A stretch of DNA of 64,000 bases. Origin: Miscanthus floridulus. Lineage: Eukaryota; Streptophyta; Magnoliopsida; Poales; Poaceae. The position numbers and the translations under genes are program-made. The notes below the pieces were generated by a model that searched no databases, was not told the DNA's origin, and saw only the letters and a list, made by a program, of their open reading frames with translations. Below are positions 36,115 through 47,813 of this stretch, piece after piece. Numbering within the stretch: the stretch's first letter is position 1; each line of letters opens with the position of its first letter. The stretch lies in contig NC_089584.1 of NCBI RefSeq assembly GCF_019320115.1, forward strand, positions 71,145,533 to 71,209,532. Reading direction: 5' to 3'.

Positions 36115-37533
36115 TGTAAGGAAAATGGACCCTTGGCCCATTTACTTTGGATTTTGGTGTTTTATGATCAACACAACCAAATTGGACTAATGAGCTTGCA
36201 AGTGTTTGTTTTGTAGTTCAATAGGGTGCAAGACGTGACTTGGACGAAGGCGACGTGATGATCCAATGATCAACACCATAACCAAGACCTTAGGAGCACA
36301 AGAGAAGACTCAAGATATTAAGCAAAGTCCAAGCATGAAGATAGGAATCAAGCCGTACGTAAGATCACAAAGAAATGAGCTCGCACAGGCGACCGGACGC
36401 TGAACCAGATGCTGGAAAAAGCGACCGGACACTGGACCGGAGGCTCGGCAGACATGCATCATCAGCAGCGACTGGATGCTGGACCGGACGCTGGCGGCAA
36501 CCGACCGGATGCAGGGCAGCATCGTTCGATCAAGTACAGAGAGGTTCCAGAGCGGCAAAACTGCGACCGGACACGTCCGGTGGTAGGTGACCGGACACTG
36601 GCAGCGTCCGATCAAGTGTTTGTGGCTCCAACGATCAGGACGACTAGACGCGTCCAGTCAGGACGAGTTCAGCGTCCGGTCAGTAGCAGAAAAGCGGGAC
36701 TTCGTCCCCAATGACTACTTTCTCAGTGGAGCTTATAAATACAACCCCCAACCAGCCATTTGATGTGTGTAGAGTTGAGGAAACATACCAAGGGTGTTGA
36801 TACACCATTTTAGTGATCTCCACTTGCATAGTGCTTAGTGTTTCATTAGGTGATTAGCATAGGTACTTTGCAAAGTGCTTAGGTTGATTAGACCACCGCT
36901 TATGCGCTTGCTCTAGGTTTAGGCCTAGTGTTTAGTTAGGTTTGCATACCTCTTGCCACTCGGTGCTTGCGAGCACCATTGTTGTACATCGGAGGGGATT
37001 GAAGTCTTGCGAGATCACACCAACCGCGTTTGTGGTGTGGCCGCCACCGTGTACCGGAGGGAACAAGACCCACGGTATTTCGGTCGGAAGCTTGATAGTG
37101 AAGACAGCAGGGAGCATCCAGGAGAGGCTTGCCGGAAGGCACATCGGAGACCCACTTGCGCGTGGGGAAGGCCCAAGGCTATCCACAGAGTTACCTGACC
37201 AGGAGCTTGGCCCTTGCGAGGAATTCCTTGTAGGAGCTCCAACGAGGACTAGGGAAAAGCTTGCGTACTTCTTGATACCTTGGTAAAAATACCGGAGTCG
37301 TCGATGGGATTTGCATATCTCTACCTTGCTCTTTAGCTTCCGCATTTACATTGATTGTATTACTTCTTTTGCGGTAGAGATAGCAACACACTAGCAAAAC
37401 TGTAGTTGCACATTTAGATAGTTTATCTATTGCATAGGTTTTGCCAGAGTAAGAAAAAGAGGCCATAGTTTCAGAGTTAGTTTTTTAAGTTGCCTAATTC
37501 ACTCCCCCCTCTTAGGTGTCACGGTCCACTTCA
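36115..37533 (+). repeat. 5' LTR of the Sirevirus-type element
   Basis: TATA box TATAAATA at 36734-36741. Upstream, between about 36385 and 36690, the motif ccgga(c/t) or its complement recurs many times (gaccggacgctgg, cgtccggt), a CpG-rich cluster typical of Sirevirus promoters. Small open frames in this LTR are not genes. Confidence 0.9.
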
Positions 37534-37535
37534 AT

Positions 37536-37547
37536 TGGTATCAGAGC
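37536..37547 (+). promoter_or_regulatory. Primer-binding site (tRNA-iMet type)
   Basis: tggtatcagagc starts 3 bp after the LTR end, the standard copia arrangement for priming minus-strand DNA synthesis. Confidence 0.95.
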
Positions 37548-37612
37548 CGGTTGGCTCAATTTGGACCTTTGGCTTAACCATCGTTGAGCCGACGCTAATT
37601 AGAGTGGTTGGG

Positions 37613-39751
37613 ATGGATACCTCTAGGCCTCCGCACTTTGATGGCACTAACTTCTCCTACTATAGAGCTAGAATGGCTTGCCACCTTGAGGCGGTTGATT
37701 TGGGTGTATGGAGAGTCACTCATGACGGGATGAAACCCATCAAGAATCTCGAAAAACCCACTAAGAGTGATGAAAAAGAAATACACTTTAATGCTAGAGC
37801 TAAAAATTGCTTGTTTGAATCATTTAGCATGGATGTGTTTAACCAAGTGTTCACTTTAAATATGGCACATGAAATTTGGTTAAAACTCCAAGAGCTCCAT
37901 GACGGCACAAGTAATGTCCGTGAGCAAAAACATTGTCTAGCTAAACAAAATTATGATTCCTTTACAATGAATGATGATGAGCTTATTCGTGATATGTATT
38001 CTTGTTTGAATCTAATTATCAATGAGCTTCATTCAATAGGATTAATAAAGCTAGATGATGCGGACATCGTGAGGAAGATCATCTCCGTGCTACCACAAAA
38101 GAAATATGCAAGCATCATCACCATCCTTCACAACATGGAGAACTTGAGCACCATGACCCTGGGCATTGCCATTGGCAAGTTAATGGCATTTAAAATATCA
38201 TGTAAGATGGGTCAAGAAGAAGCCTCTTCATCGAGCAAAGGCAAAGCTCTCGCATGTAGCGAGAAAAAGAAGATGAAGGGCAAGCAAGTTGAGACAAGCT
38301 CAAGCTCAAGCTCCTCAAGTGAAGATGAAGAAGAAGAAGATGATGATGATGATGATGAAGATTCAAGTGATGATGATCAATCTTCCTCCTCCACCTCCGA
38401 CCTTGATGAAGAATCAATCAAATTAATCAACAAGGTGGAGAAGATGATCCAAAGGCTCAATGTCAAGGGTGTGCCCATCCAAATTCAAGATCTCATTTTC
38501 ACCAATCAAAGAAATGAGCAAAGAAAGAGAGGATGCTATGGATGCGGCGAGTTGGGGCACTTTGTGAAAGTTTGTCCAAATAAGCTTACACCCAAGACAA
38601 AGAAAAAGGCATGCAAGAACCAAGCTCTCACATCAATAAGATCATGGGATGATTCTTCAAGTGAAGAATAACACCATCACAAGAGGCGAGGTCGCAAGCA
38701 CTCATCATCAAGCTCTTCTCGTGTGTGCCTTATGACATGAGGTAATGAAAGCTCATCCTCTAGTGAGAGTGATAGTGATGATGATATACCTTCTTATCAT
38801 GAAATTGTGCAACAAAATCTTAATTATGCTAAGGTTTGCACTAGTCAACAAAAGAAGCTCAAAAGCTTAAAAGAAAAGCTAGATAGTTCACAAGAAGCAT
38901 ACAAAACTTTGCTTGAACAATATGAGAACTTTGCTAATCTCAATGTTGAACTATCTACTAAAATTGAGAAACTTAAGGCTAGTGCAACAACAAATGAATG
39001 CACAATCAATGATGAGCAACTTGTAAAGAAAAATGAAAAATTAAAAGAAAAGTTAGCTAGCTCACAAGATACATATAAAAGTCTGCTTGCTAAAATGGAA
39101 ACCATGTGCAAACATTGTGATGAGCTAACTAAAAAGGTTGCTAATCTTGAAGCCGTTAGTACAACTCCCACTAAGGCATCTAAAAGGAAAAGTTCTAACG
39201 TGTCTAAAAAGGATGCCTCTACTTCTTGTAATAATTTATGTTTAGATTCACCTTTGTGCAACCAAGTCTGTGTTGAGAAAGTTGTTGTAGATACATGCAC
39301 ACAAGAGGTTGCAAAGGAGAATGAGCAACTCAAGCAAGAAGTAGCTCGCCTCACCAAGGACTTGACTCAAGTGAAAGGCAAGGCGAAGCAAGCCCAACTT
39401 CATTAAGATAACACCGTCAAGGGAGTGAAGAAGCTTGATGAAGGACAAATTGTGGTTTGCTATGTGTGCCACAAGGAAGGCCACAAGTCTTATGAGTGCA
39501 AGGTGAAGAATGGGGGAGGAGCAAAGAAGAAGGAGAAAAAGCAAACAAGCAAGCTCTCCAACACGTACACCAATAAGGTGGACAAGAAGGCCTCCACACC
39601 TTATCTCTTGAAGAAGAAGAAAAATGACAAGGTGGTGGCCATCAAGGTGAAGAAACAAGCCAACAATGGGGTCAAACGCTTTTGGGTGCCAAAGAAAATC
39701 ATTTCCAACATGAAGAGCACCAAGAAGGTTTGGATCCTGAAAGGGAAGTGA
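37613..39751 (+). pseudogene. Large Gag with two zinc knuckles and a coiled coil
   Basis: One frame of 713 codons from MDTSRPPHFDGTNFSYY, interrupted by TAA (38669-38671), TGA (38738-38740) and TAA (39404-39406). Residues about 5-220 are the copia capsid (UBN2-type) region with EIWLKLQELHDGTSNVRE and SVLPQKKYASI. A Ser/Glu/Asp run follows (about 38297-38415), then knuckle one, CYGCGELGHFVKVC (CX2CX4HX4C). The middle third is a predicted coiled coil (KKLKSLKEKLDSSQEAYKTL and a second similar segment). Knuckle two, CYVCHKEGHKSYEC, comes near 39461, then a Lys-rich tail ending WVPKKIISNMKSTKKVWILK. Start chosen because it is the first ATG after the primer site giving the capsid fold. Gag would package element RNA; the stops make this copy defective. 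Confidence 0.85.
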
Positions 39752-41047
39752 AGTCTGATGGACTTCGGGGAATTTGGAGACTTGGCAAAGTTTGGATGCA
39801 TTTCATGGGGTGCATCATGATGGTCAAAATCATTGTCAAGTGGGTTAGTGAATACTATGGACCCAAATTCCCCTTCCCATGTTAGGTAACTAGATTCAAT
39901 TTACTTCAATTGGTATTTGATTTAAATTTTCCTATAATTGGTATCTTTTAGCATCTAGTTACTATTCATGCCTAGGTTTGCATTTGCATGTTTATATCTT
40001 TTTGTCATGCATACACTAGGTATTTCATATGGTAGGCTTGCTCGGTTTCATTCTTATTCCTTGGAGCAATCCTACATGGTTTAAAATTATTTAGGAGCAC
40101 GACACATAGCTTGTCCTTCAATTGTTCATCTAATATGTGCCAAAGTCCAAATTATAGATAATTTCTCCTGAATATCGTCTTCGAAAATGATTGTCACATT
40201 CATGAGATGTCATCTTTCAAGTGGTATTATTGATTCTAAAATCAATATGCATAACTTCTACAAGTATCCCACACTTGTGTGCACAAATTTAGGGGGAGGT
40301 TACTCTACAAGTTGGATGCTTTGAGACTAACACCTTTTCAAGCTTATCATGTGTGTAGTAGTCTCATTGCAAGGAAAATGGAGTCCCTGGAGTTAAGCAT
40401 CATACTTTGAAGATCCACCACCTGTTGCAAGTGGTAGAAATCAAATTGGTTTCCGCATGTGGTATTTCTAAACCAATATCATCATGTTGATTTTATTTTG
40501 ATATTTATATGCTTTCTCCATGCGTTATATAGATTAAATTCCCGTGTGCAAAAAATTGCCAATTATGCATATGCTTTGCCTTCTATCATATGTATGCTTA
40601 TATTTAGGGGGAGCTTTATCTATATAATGTGAGAGTCAAATTTTGTGATATATTCCACTCTACACATAAAGGATCACAAAGTTTGACCCTCCCTTGTGCT
40701 ACTAATGTCTTTCTTTTCGGTGTTTAATTCTAAAGGGGGAGAATTTAGAGGACCAAAAGCAAGCATTGATTTGTAATAATGGTCCGAGAAAGAGAGAATA
40801 GTAGATTATGGATTAGCCTAAGTAATGGGAAAACTTGTAGGAAGCAAGGCTTAAATCCATAATACCACATGGAGACATTTGCAAGGGCAAGATAAGTCTC
40901 TATATAGTCTTACAAGTAGTATCTTTTAGCATCATATAATCTTGCCCCTTGCATTGCATCCTAGCAAGTAGGTAGTTTTTAAATTTCAAAATTCTATTAT
41001 TTGCTTGCTTTGGTCGTGTTGTCATCAATCACCAAAAAGAGGGAGAT
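39752..41047. other. Non-coding 3' internal region with repeated purine tracts
   Basis: No pol similarity. Purine tracts aggggga occur at about 40291, 40606 and 40735, and the last one (aaaaagagggaga, 41034-41046) directly precedes the 3' LTR and would prime plus-strand synthesis. Confidence 0.7.
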
Positions 41048-42466
41048 TGTAAGAAAAATGGACCCTTGGCCCATTTACTTTGGATTTTGGTGTTTGATGA
41101 TCAACATAACCAAATTAGACTAATGAATTTGCAAATGTTTATTTTGTAGTTCAATAGGGTGCAAGACGTGACTTGGACGAAGGCGATGTGATGATCCGAT
41201 GATCAACACCATAACCAAGACCTTAGGAGCACAAGAGAAGACTCAAGATATCAAACAAAGTCCAAGCATAAAGATAGGAACCAAGCCATACGCAAGATCG
41301 CAAAGAAATGAGCTCGCAGAGGCGACCGGACGCTGAACCGGATGCTGGAAGAAGCGACCGGACGCTGGACCGAAGGCTCGACAGACAGGCGTCATCAGCA
41401 GCGATCGAACGCTGGATTGGACGCTGACGGCAACCGACCGAATGCAGGGTAGCATCGTCCGATCGAGTACAGAGAGGTTCTAAAGCGGTGAAACTACGAC
41501 CAAACGCGTCCGGTGGCAGGTGACCAGACACTGGCAGCGTCCGATCAAGTGTTCGCGGCTCCAATGGTCAAGACGACTGGACACGTCCGGTCAGGACGAG
41601 TTCAGCGTCCGGTCAGTAGCAGAAAAGCGGGACTTCGTCCCCAACGGCTACTTTCTCAGTGGGGCTTATAAATACAACCCCAACCAGCCATTTGATGTGT
41701 GTGGAGTTGAGGAAACATACCAAGGGTGTTGATACACCATTTTAGTGATCTCCACTTGCATAGTGCTTAGTGTTTTATTAGGTGATTAGCGTAGGTACTT
41801 TACGAAGTGCTTAGGTTGATTAGACCACCGCTTATGCGCTTGCTCTAGATTTAGGCCTAGTGTTTAGTGAGGTTTGCATACCTCTTGCCACTCGGTGCTT
41901 GTGAGCACCATTGTTGTACATTGGAGAGGCTTGAAGTCTTGCGAGATCACACCAACCGCGTTTGTGGTGTGGCCGCCACCATGTACTGGAGGGAACGAGG
42001 CCCGCGACATTTCGGCCGGAAGCTTGATAGTGAAGACGGCGGGGAGCATCCGGGAGAGCTTGCCAGAAGACACATCGGAGACCCACTTGCGTGTGGGGAA
42101 GGCCCGAGGCTATCCACGGAGTTACCCAACCGGGAGCTTGGTCCTTGCGAGGGATTTCTTGCGAGGAGCTCCAACAAAGACTAGGAGGAAGTTTGCGCGC
42201 TTCTCGATACCTCGGTAAAAATACCAGAGTCGTCGATGGGAGTTTGCATATCTCTACCTTGCTCTTTAGCTTCTGCATTTATATTAATTGTATTACTTCT
42301 TTTATAGTAGAGATAGCAACACACTAGCAAAACCATAGTTGCACATTTAGATAGTTTATCTATTGCGTAGGTTTTGCTAGAGTAAGAAAAAGAGGCCATA
42401 GTTTTGGAGTTAGTTTTTAAGTTGCCTAATTCAACCCCCCTCTCTTAGGCGTCACGATCCACTTCA
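41048..42466 (+). repeat. 3' LTR of the Sirevirus-type element
   Basis: Same length as the 5' LTR; TATA box at 41667-41674. Differences from the 5' LTR are mostly single substitutions of transition type in the CpG-rich cluster. Confidence 0.9.
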
Positions 42467-42471
42467 ATGAG

Positions 42472-42986
42472 GACATAACACCTTCGGATACGACCATTGA
42501 TTATAAGGTGAGCTCGTTCCTATATATTACATAATGGTAAAACTAATAATTGGTTACAACCTAATATTGGTATTTAAAATGTGCTTAGAAACAATGGTGA
42601 TGATGATAGGGAATGGATATACCATGAATATGGAGGCGCCATTTCAAAGGAGGACATCTTAAGAGGTCCGAAGCCCAAAAAAACCCATTACTACGCTAGC
42701 ATATATATTGGAAACTTGGGGTTTGGAAACCAGGCTATCTCTTCTCTCCTCATAGCAGTCTCTGTTCTGTGCTTCCACGAGACCATGACTCTCTCTTCTC
42801 TCCCCTGGCTCACGAGACACCAGGCGACGGCATAGCCCTCTAGATGCGGCATGAGTTCACGACCAGGAGGCGGCGGCGTGACCACAAGGCTAAAAAAGAT
42901 ATTTCCTCAAACTTTTTTTTTCTGAAATCTAAAAAATAAATAAAATAATAAGTCGTGTGTTATGGCAAACACTTTCGTAATGGTAC
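42472..42986. other. Spacer upstream of the RAD51C island
   Basis: Short open stretches such as NNGDDDREWIYHEYGGAISK (from about 42593) look protein-like but match no family I know and lack a consistent splice frame with the flanks. No gene is called. Confidence 0.3.
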
Positions 42987-43692
42987 GGAAAAAGTCCACA
43001 TTACCTCCCTCAACTTTTGCGAAAGTCTGTTTTTCCTCCCTGAACTCTAAAACCGGATAAACCACCTCCCTAAACTTTTAAAACTATTCGTTTTACCTCC
43101 CACAGGTTATAAGCGGTTTTCAAAGGGGTTTTGTCTTTTTCATTTTTATTTATTTTGGCTGAATCACAGAAAAATCGTAGAAAATCATAGAAAAATCATA
43201 AAATGAAAAATCTAATTTTATTGAACTACACATGTGTAGATCTACACAATGAACATATAATATGGGATGCTTTAGTATAATTTTTTTGTTGTAGCTTTAG
43301 ATCTATACTTTTATATAATTAATTTATAGTTGTAGTTTCCATGGTCCAATTGTGATGAAATTTTTATGGTTAACCATTGTATGCTTGAACTATAGTAAAT
43401 ATTTTATACTCATTGGATTATGTATAACTTAGTTATAGGTGTATGCTTGTTAAAAAGTATTTATAAATCTGGATTTTTATTTTATAATTTTTCTATGATG
43501 ATTTTTCAAAGATTCAATCGAAATAAATAAAAAAGAAAAAGACAAAACCGTCTTTAAAAATCAGCTTATAACCGGTCTGGGAGGTAAAACAAACGGTTTT
43601 AAGAGTTCTGAGAGATGGTTTATCCGGTTTTAGAGTTCAGGGTAGAAAAGCAAACTTTCGTAAAAGTTATTATTTGTGGCTAAAATGGACCT
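42987..43692. mobile_element. Foldback element with long inverted ends, about 700 bp
   Basis: The left arm (about 42997-43140) includes tgaactctaaaaccggataa, ttttacctccca and ggttttgtctttttc. The right arm (about 43545-43690) holds their reverse complements (ttatccggttttagagttca, gggaggtaaaac and gaaaaagacaaaacc). The core is AT-rich and non-coding. Arms of about 150 bp and no gene suggest a non-autonomous DNA transposon, possibly Mutator-like; the outermost bases are diverged and I could not see a target duplication. Confidence 0.75.
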
Positions 43693-43699
43693 TCATTTG

Positions 43700-44068
43700 G
43701 CGGCAGCTAAAAATCGATGGGCCAGAAGACGGTCTACCGAGCGGCCCAAATAGCCTCCTCCGAACCATGTAGCCCAGACACTCTTCTCTCCCACTTGACT
43801 GTCTCGCACTCTGTGCCTCCCGGAGCCCCGAAAGGCGGCGGTGGACCGGAGACGGCGGCGCGGCGCGACTCTCCCCAAGCGGCAGTGGCGGCGGCGGCTG
43901 CAACGCGGAGGCCGCTGGAGGCGGCGGCGGCTGCGAGGCGCCGCCGACGGCGGCTATGAGCGGTGGCGGAGGCGGCTACGACGGGTCGGCGGCTGTGAGA
44001 TACTGAAATCCCCACTCCAGTTCTCTTCTTCCCCAATCAGCACCACCAACTCCAAGTGGCAATCACCA
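43700..44068 (+). promoter_or_regulatory. GC-rich promoter / 5' region of RAD51C
   Basis: A sharp GC-rich island (43800-44000, dense CGGCGG) lies just upstream of the RAD51C exons, typical of grass gene starts. Open frames in it are composed of Arg/Ala/Gly runs and are not supported as proteins. The first coding exon may lie here or just after (ATG at 44069-44071 followed by a GT donor). Confidence 0.5.
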
Positions 44069-44459
44069 TGGGAGAGCAATCTGGCAAGTTTCTTCTCTGT
44101 TCACATTGCATTCTCATCTTTTGCTTGTATGTTTTGGACATCTTTAGTAAAGATTAAGATCTATGCTTGTTGAACTAGTTAATTAGTTTTATTGTGGCTT
44201 ATTTTTAGACTTCGCATATGATCTACGCTTTCAAGTAGTAAAGGTGATGAATCAATTAGTAATGGTTATTAGGTTATGCCAAGGTTCTGTGTTTTTTTCC
44301 TATTTTTTGCAAAAATAGCTAAATAGCTTAGCTGCAGCTCTACGGCTATAGCTGCACTTAGCTGTTGTGGAGGACAACAGCTAAGAAGCTTAGCTGGAGA
44401 TTTAAAACCTTGGTATATACATTATCTATATCATAATCCATACCCACTAATTTTGAGTT

Positions 44460-44600
44460 TTGGCGAAAGAAGTATTGATGTACACCAAAACTGTGTGTCC
44501 CGCCCTTGTGCTGCTGACTTTTGCTGGTTTATTTGATGTTCTGAAGGTTCTAGAAATGGACCACAACAGAAGTCCGTATCCTGACGCTGTTACATTTCAG
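44460..44600 (+). other. Possible upstream coding part of RAD51C, frame unclear
   Basis: Open text contains LAKEV and DVLKVLEMDHNRSP, which sit where plant RAD51C has its ...LAR(D/E)...E(I/V)LK... helix before the NAWDML segment. It runs straight into ttacatttcag at 44590-44600 but is in a different phase from exon 44601. Either 44600 is a true splice acceptor and this is another exon with a missed donor, or one G is missing in the gggg run at 44600-44603. Confidence 0.35.
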
Positions 44601-47053
44601 GGGCCCAGAATGCTTGGGATATGCTCTCTGACGAGCAGTCACAGAAACACACTACTACTGGTTCTGGTGACCTCAATGACATACTTGGTGGCGGGATTCA
44701 CTGCAAAGAAGTTACTGAGATCGGTTAGTTTACTTTCTAATACTGTTCCTAACAAAGGATCAAATAGGAGCTATTGGGCAATTTTTTAATCAATTAGCTA
44801 GGTATATGTAACCTGTGCTTCTTTTGTTTGCTTCATGTCTACTAGTGATGATCTGTCAAACTTTTGTGCTATTCTGAAGAATCGTAGAGCTTAGTGTCTC
44901 TTGTTCTATCATGCTTCGCTCCTCGCGTTCAGAGATCAGAAAATGCCCTCAATTTCCCTCTATCAAGTAATTTACATAATTTTGATTCTCTCAGTTGATG
45001 TATCTGAAGCGACTGACCTAATGCACAGTACTAATTTTATTCAGGTGGTGTCCCAGGGGTTGGTAAAACACAACTGGGGTATGTTGTAGTTACTAATGAA
45101 TACAAGTGCAGCAGATCTTCCTACTAAATACGATCTTTTCTTCAGGATTCAACTAGCAATCAATGTACAAATCCCAGTGGAATATGGTGGCCTTGGTGGG
45201 AAAGCAGTTTATATCGGTAAATAGCTTCACACAGGAATACATATCATCTAGTGCTTTACTGAGAAAGCCTAATAGCAGTTGTCTTCATCATAACAGATAC
45301 AGAGGGCAGTTTCATGGTTGAACGTGTCTACCAGATTGCTGAAGGGTGTATCAGGGACATACTGGAGCACTTTCCACAAAGCCATGAGAAGTCCTCTTCT
45401 GGCCAAAAACAATTACAGCCTGAGCATTTCCTGGCGGACATCTATTACTTCCGAATATGCAGTTACACCGAACAAATTGCAGTCATAAACTACCTGGAAA
45501 AGTTCCTCGGAGAGCATAAAGATGTGAGTTTCTTCAACAGTTGACTTCTCAAGTCTAACTTTAACACAACTATTTCTGTTCTGTTGTCGATCTTTTTTAT
45601 CTTGATGCTTTACCTTTTCTTTGCAACCAGGACATTATAATGTACGCTAGTTTTTTCTCTCCCAGTTTTCCAATGTACTCCTACTGACCTTGTGTTCAAA
45701 AGTAAAGATTTGGCTATCTACTTTGCAGGTGCGTATAGTTGTTATTGATAGTGTTACTTTCCACTTTCGACAAGATTTTGAAGATCTGGCACTGAGGACT
45801 AGAGTGCTAAGTGGATTATCATTGAAGTTAATGAAGATTGCAAAGACATATAACTTGGCAGTAAGTTACCCATCATGTGTATGAAGGTTATTAATTCTGA
45901 CTGTATGTTACCTATTTCATGAGGCTAACATATTTATCTTGTTCTGCTGAGCAGGTTGTCTTGTTGAACCAAGTCACTACTAAATTTACAGAAGGGTCAT
46001 TTCAATTGACTCTTGCTCTAGGTCAGTTTTGTGTCATAGAAGTATAATCCTCCATTCCTTCATCTTCAAATCAGTACTGGATGCTTGTGGTCTTTATTGT
46101 TCACACAGCAGCAGGAAATTAGCAATAAAAATTTCCTAATTATGTGCTTATGTTATCAAGGTTGCCTTTCTGTTCTATTTCTGGGCACACATTTCCAGTG
46201 ACTAAGTCAAAACGGCTGAAATGCATATGGGCAAGCTTTTACTAATTGCAGCCAAAACTTTGGTGCCGTGATAATGTAGGTGGATGAAATTATCTAGGCA
46301 AATCATACACTAAAAACTGAAAATCTTGTTGTGTTTTTTGTATAATTGTATCATATGTAATGTACATAACTTTCAATCTATACCGCAATCTTGTGGCTCC
46401 ACTACAATTAGTGCCACAAGCTGTGCCAAACCTTTTGCACCAGCCATACACCAGAGACTCCCTTAAAAAAAAATTCTTCTAAGAACAACTTGGACACTTG
46501 GTGCAGCACCATTAAAAACACACTCATTTCTATGTCGCTAAATCATCCATGCTCCCAAGGAGATCAACAAGCTTACTCCACTTTTCCAATGTCCTAGAAT
46601 TAAAGTATTATTCCGAAGCCACCAATCACAGAATACCTCATCCTCAACTCGTTGTAGTGGAGCCACGTTATGACAATAGCTACATTTTTTTTTCTCCAGT
46701 GGGGTTGGATGAATGTTTGCCAAAAAAACAAAAAAGAAAAAAAAAGGGTTTTCAAGTAGATGGGTGACTGTAGCTTATCTCTTCTATTCAGTGACATATT
46801 TCTTCTGAATATTTCATGGGCACTGGACACTTGAACCGATTATTCCATGATAAGATAATGACCTTGTTATGCAGGTGACAGCTGGTCCCACTCATGCACG
46901 AACCGGGTGATTCTGTACTGGAATGGGAATGAAAGATACGCATGCCTTGATAAATCTCCTTCACTTCCAGTAGCCTCAGCACCGTATGCAGTGACAGGCA
47001 AAGGGATTAGAGATGCTGTGAGTTCAAACCACAAGCGAGCCCGAGTAACGTAG
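44601..47053 (+). CDS. RAD51C: RAD51C, RecA-family recombination protein (conserved core)
   Basis: Seven exons in one frame: 44601-44723, 45045-45078, 45146-45216, 45297-45523, 45729-45860, 45955-46021, 46875-47053, all with GT-AG introns; about 276 residues with no internal stop. Visible motifs: [19 protein letters not shown], Walker A in [10 protein letters not shown] (split over exon 2), [29 protein letters not shown], Walker [28 protein letters not shown] and [19 protein letters not shown]. The C-terminus [10 protein letters not shown] resembles the nuclear signal of plant RAD51C. The protein acts in the nucleus in RAD51 paralogue complexes for homologous recombination repair and meiosis. 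The usual family length is about 340, so about 65 N-terminal residues are not placed. An open stretch at 44460-44600 (LAKEV... and DVLKVLEM) looks like that region but is out of frame by one base at 44601. Confidence 0.93.
46393..46666. mobile_element. Small foldback element in the last RAD51C intron
   Basis: gtggctccactacaa (46393-46407) is repeated as its exact reverse complement at 46652-46666, spanning about 275 bp inside the 853-bp intron 46022-46874. The arms are short and the inner text unrelated, typical of a miniature inverted-repeat element. No target duplication was determined. The intron is far longer than the others of the gene. Confidence 0.55.
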
Positions 47054-47812
47054 CATTCTTGGTGTCAAGCACTTGCATCTCCACTGTGCTCTTGCAGCTT
47101 TCTTCACCACGGATCTTTTGGGCACGTTAGGTGAGACTGGAGAATCATACCATTTTGCTGATTCTCAATTGCTTTGTGCTGTTAGCTACATACCAACCTT
47201 AGAGAAGTAGATGCAGAACAAGCTACTATAGTGTTTTTGTATCTGAACATGTGGCACATCATACATTCAGTAAGCCTATAACAACCGGCATAAATGTGCT
47301 TTCTCTGATCACCGATCAGCAAATCAACACTGTTATTAGGGAAAAACAGCTGCAGGGTGGGCAATTGCCAATTGGCATGGATAACAGTTAACAAAAACAT
47401 GTGTGGAAGAATATTCTGAAGTATAGAATATGATGGAGTGTTGCTCAGTTTCCTATTTTTCATTGCTTTACGATTTGTGGGCATATCAAGATTCTCACAC
47501 TGGATTGAGAATGGTAAATAGTATGAGCTTTGATTATGCTGGGTTGAGAATAAATTCCAAAGTCAATTTTCCTTTCACCTTAGACTCTAGGGACTTATCA
47601 CCATCGTGTGATCCTGTGTTTGGCGAGACACATCCACATGGTTCCTCTTGAGTCTTCACTGTTATAATATAAGTGACCAACTTAATTGTTTATGTCGTTC
47701 CACTTTGTCAGCTATCATGGCATCTTCTTTCGCTGTCAGCTGCTTAGTAGACTCAGTTGCATGAATCTGTCATCAACTCATCAATGAAAAGAAAAAACTG
47801 GTGGAATAAACG
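47054..47812. other. 3' flank of RAD51C
   Basis: Contains the presumed 3' UTR after the stop at 47051-47053. No other gene is supported; small open frames on both strands lack domains. Confidence 0.5.
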
Positions 47813-47813
47813 T

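Larger units (their letters stand above)
36115..42466 (+). mobile_element. Sirevirus-type copia LTR element, gag only (6352 bp)
   Basis: Two LTRs of equal length (1419 bp; 36115-37533 and 41048-42466) run from tgtaag to cacttca. The primer site tggtatcagagc (37536-37547) is the initiator-Met tRNA type of copia elements. Inside is a single long gag frame (37613-39751) and 1.3 kb of non-coding DNA with several purine tracts (40290, 40605, 40732 and 41034); multiplied purine tracts before the 3' LTR are a known Sirevirus trait. No protease, integrase, RT or RNase H is visible, so the copy depends on a partner. Flanking pentamers are ttgag (36110-36114) and atgag (42467-42471), 4 of 5 matching. 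Confidence 0.88.

Noticed and set aside
38297..38420. GAA/GAT trinucleotide run as an independent microsatellite
   Set aside because: It codes the acidic Ser/Glu/Asp stretch of Gag and is part of that gene.
36040..42700. A possible host exon split by the copia insertion (ALLATASSTRACTVE before, DITPSDTTIDYK after, then NNGDDDREW)
   Set aside because: The join at the insertion is open, but the next exon does not fit the splice phase and I recognise no family.
43717..44036. Arg/Ala/Gly-rich open frames on both strands
   Set aside because: They are products of CGG-rich promoter sequence and do not lead in frame into the RAD51C exons.
44310..44415. Partly palindromic agctaaatagcttagctgcagc region as a possible MITE
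   Set aside because: The inverted repeats are short and overlapping, and no clear termini or target duplication are visible.
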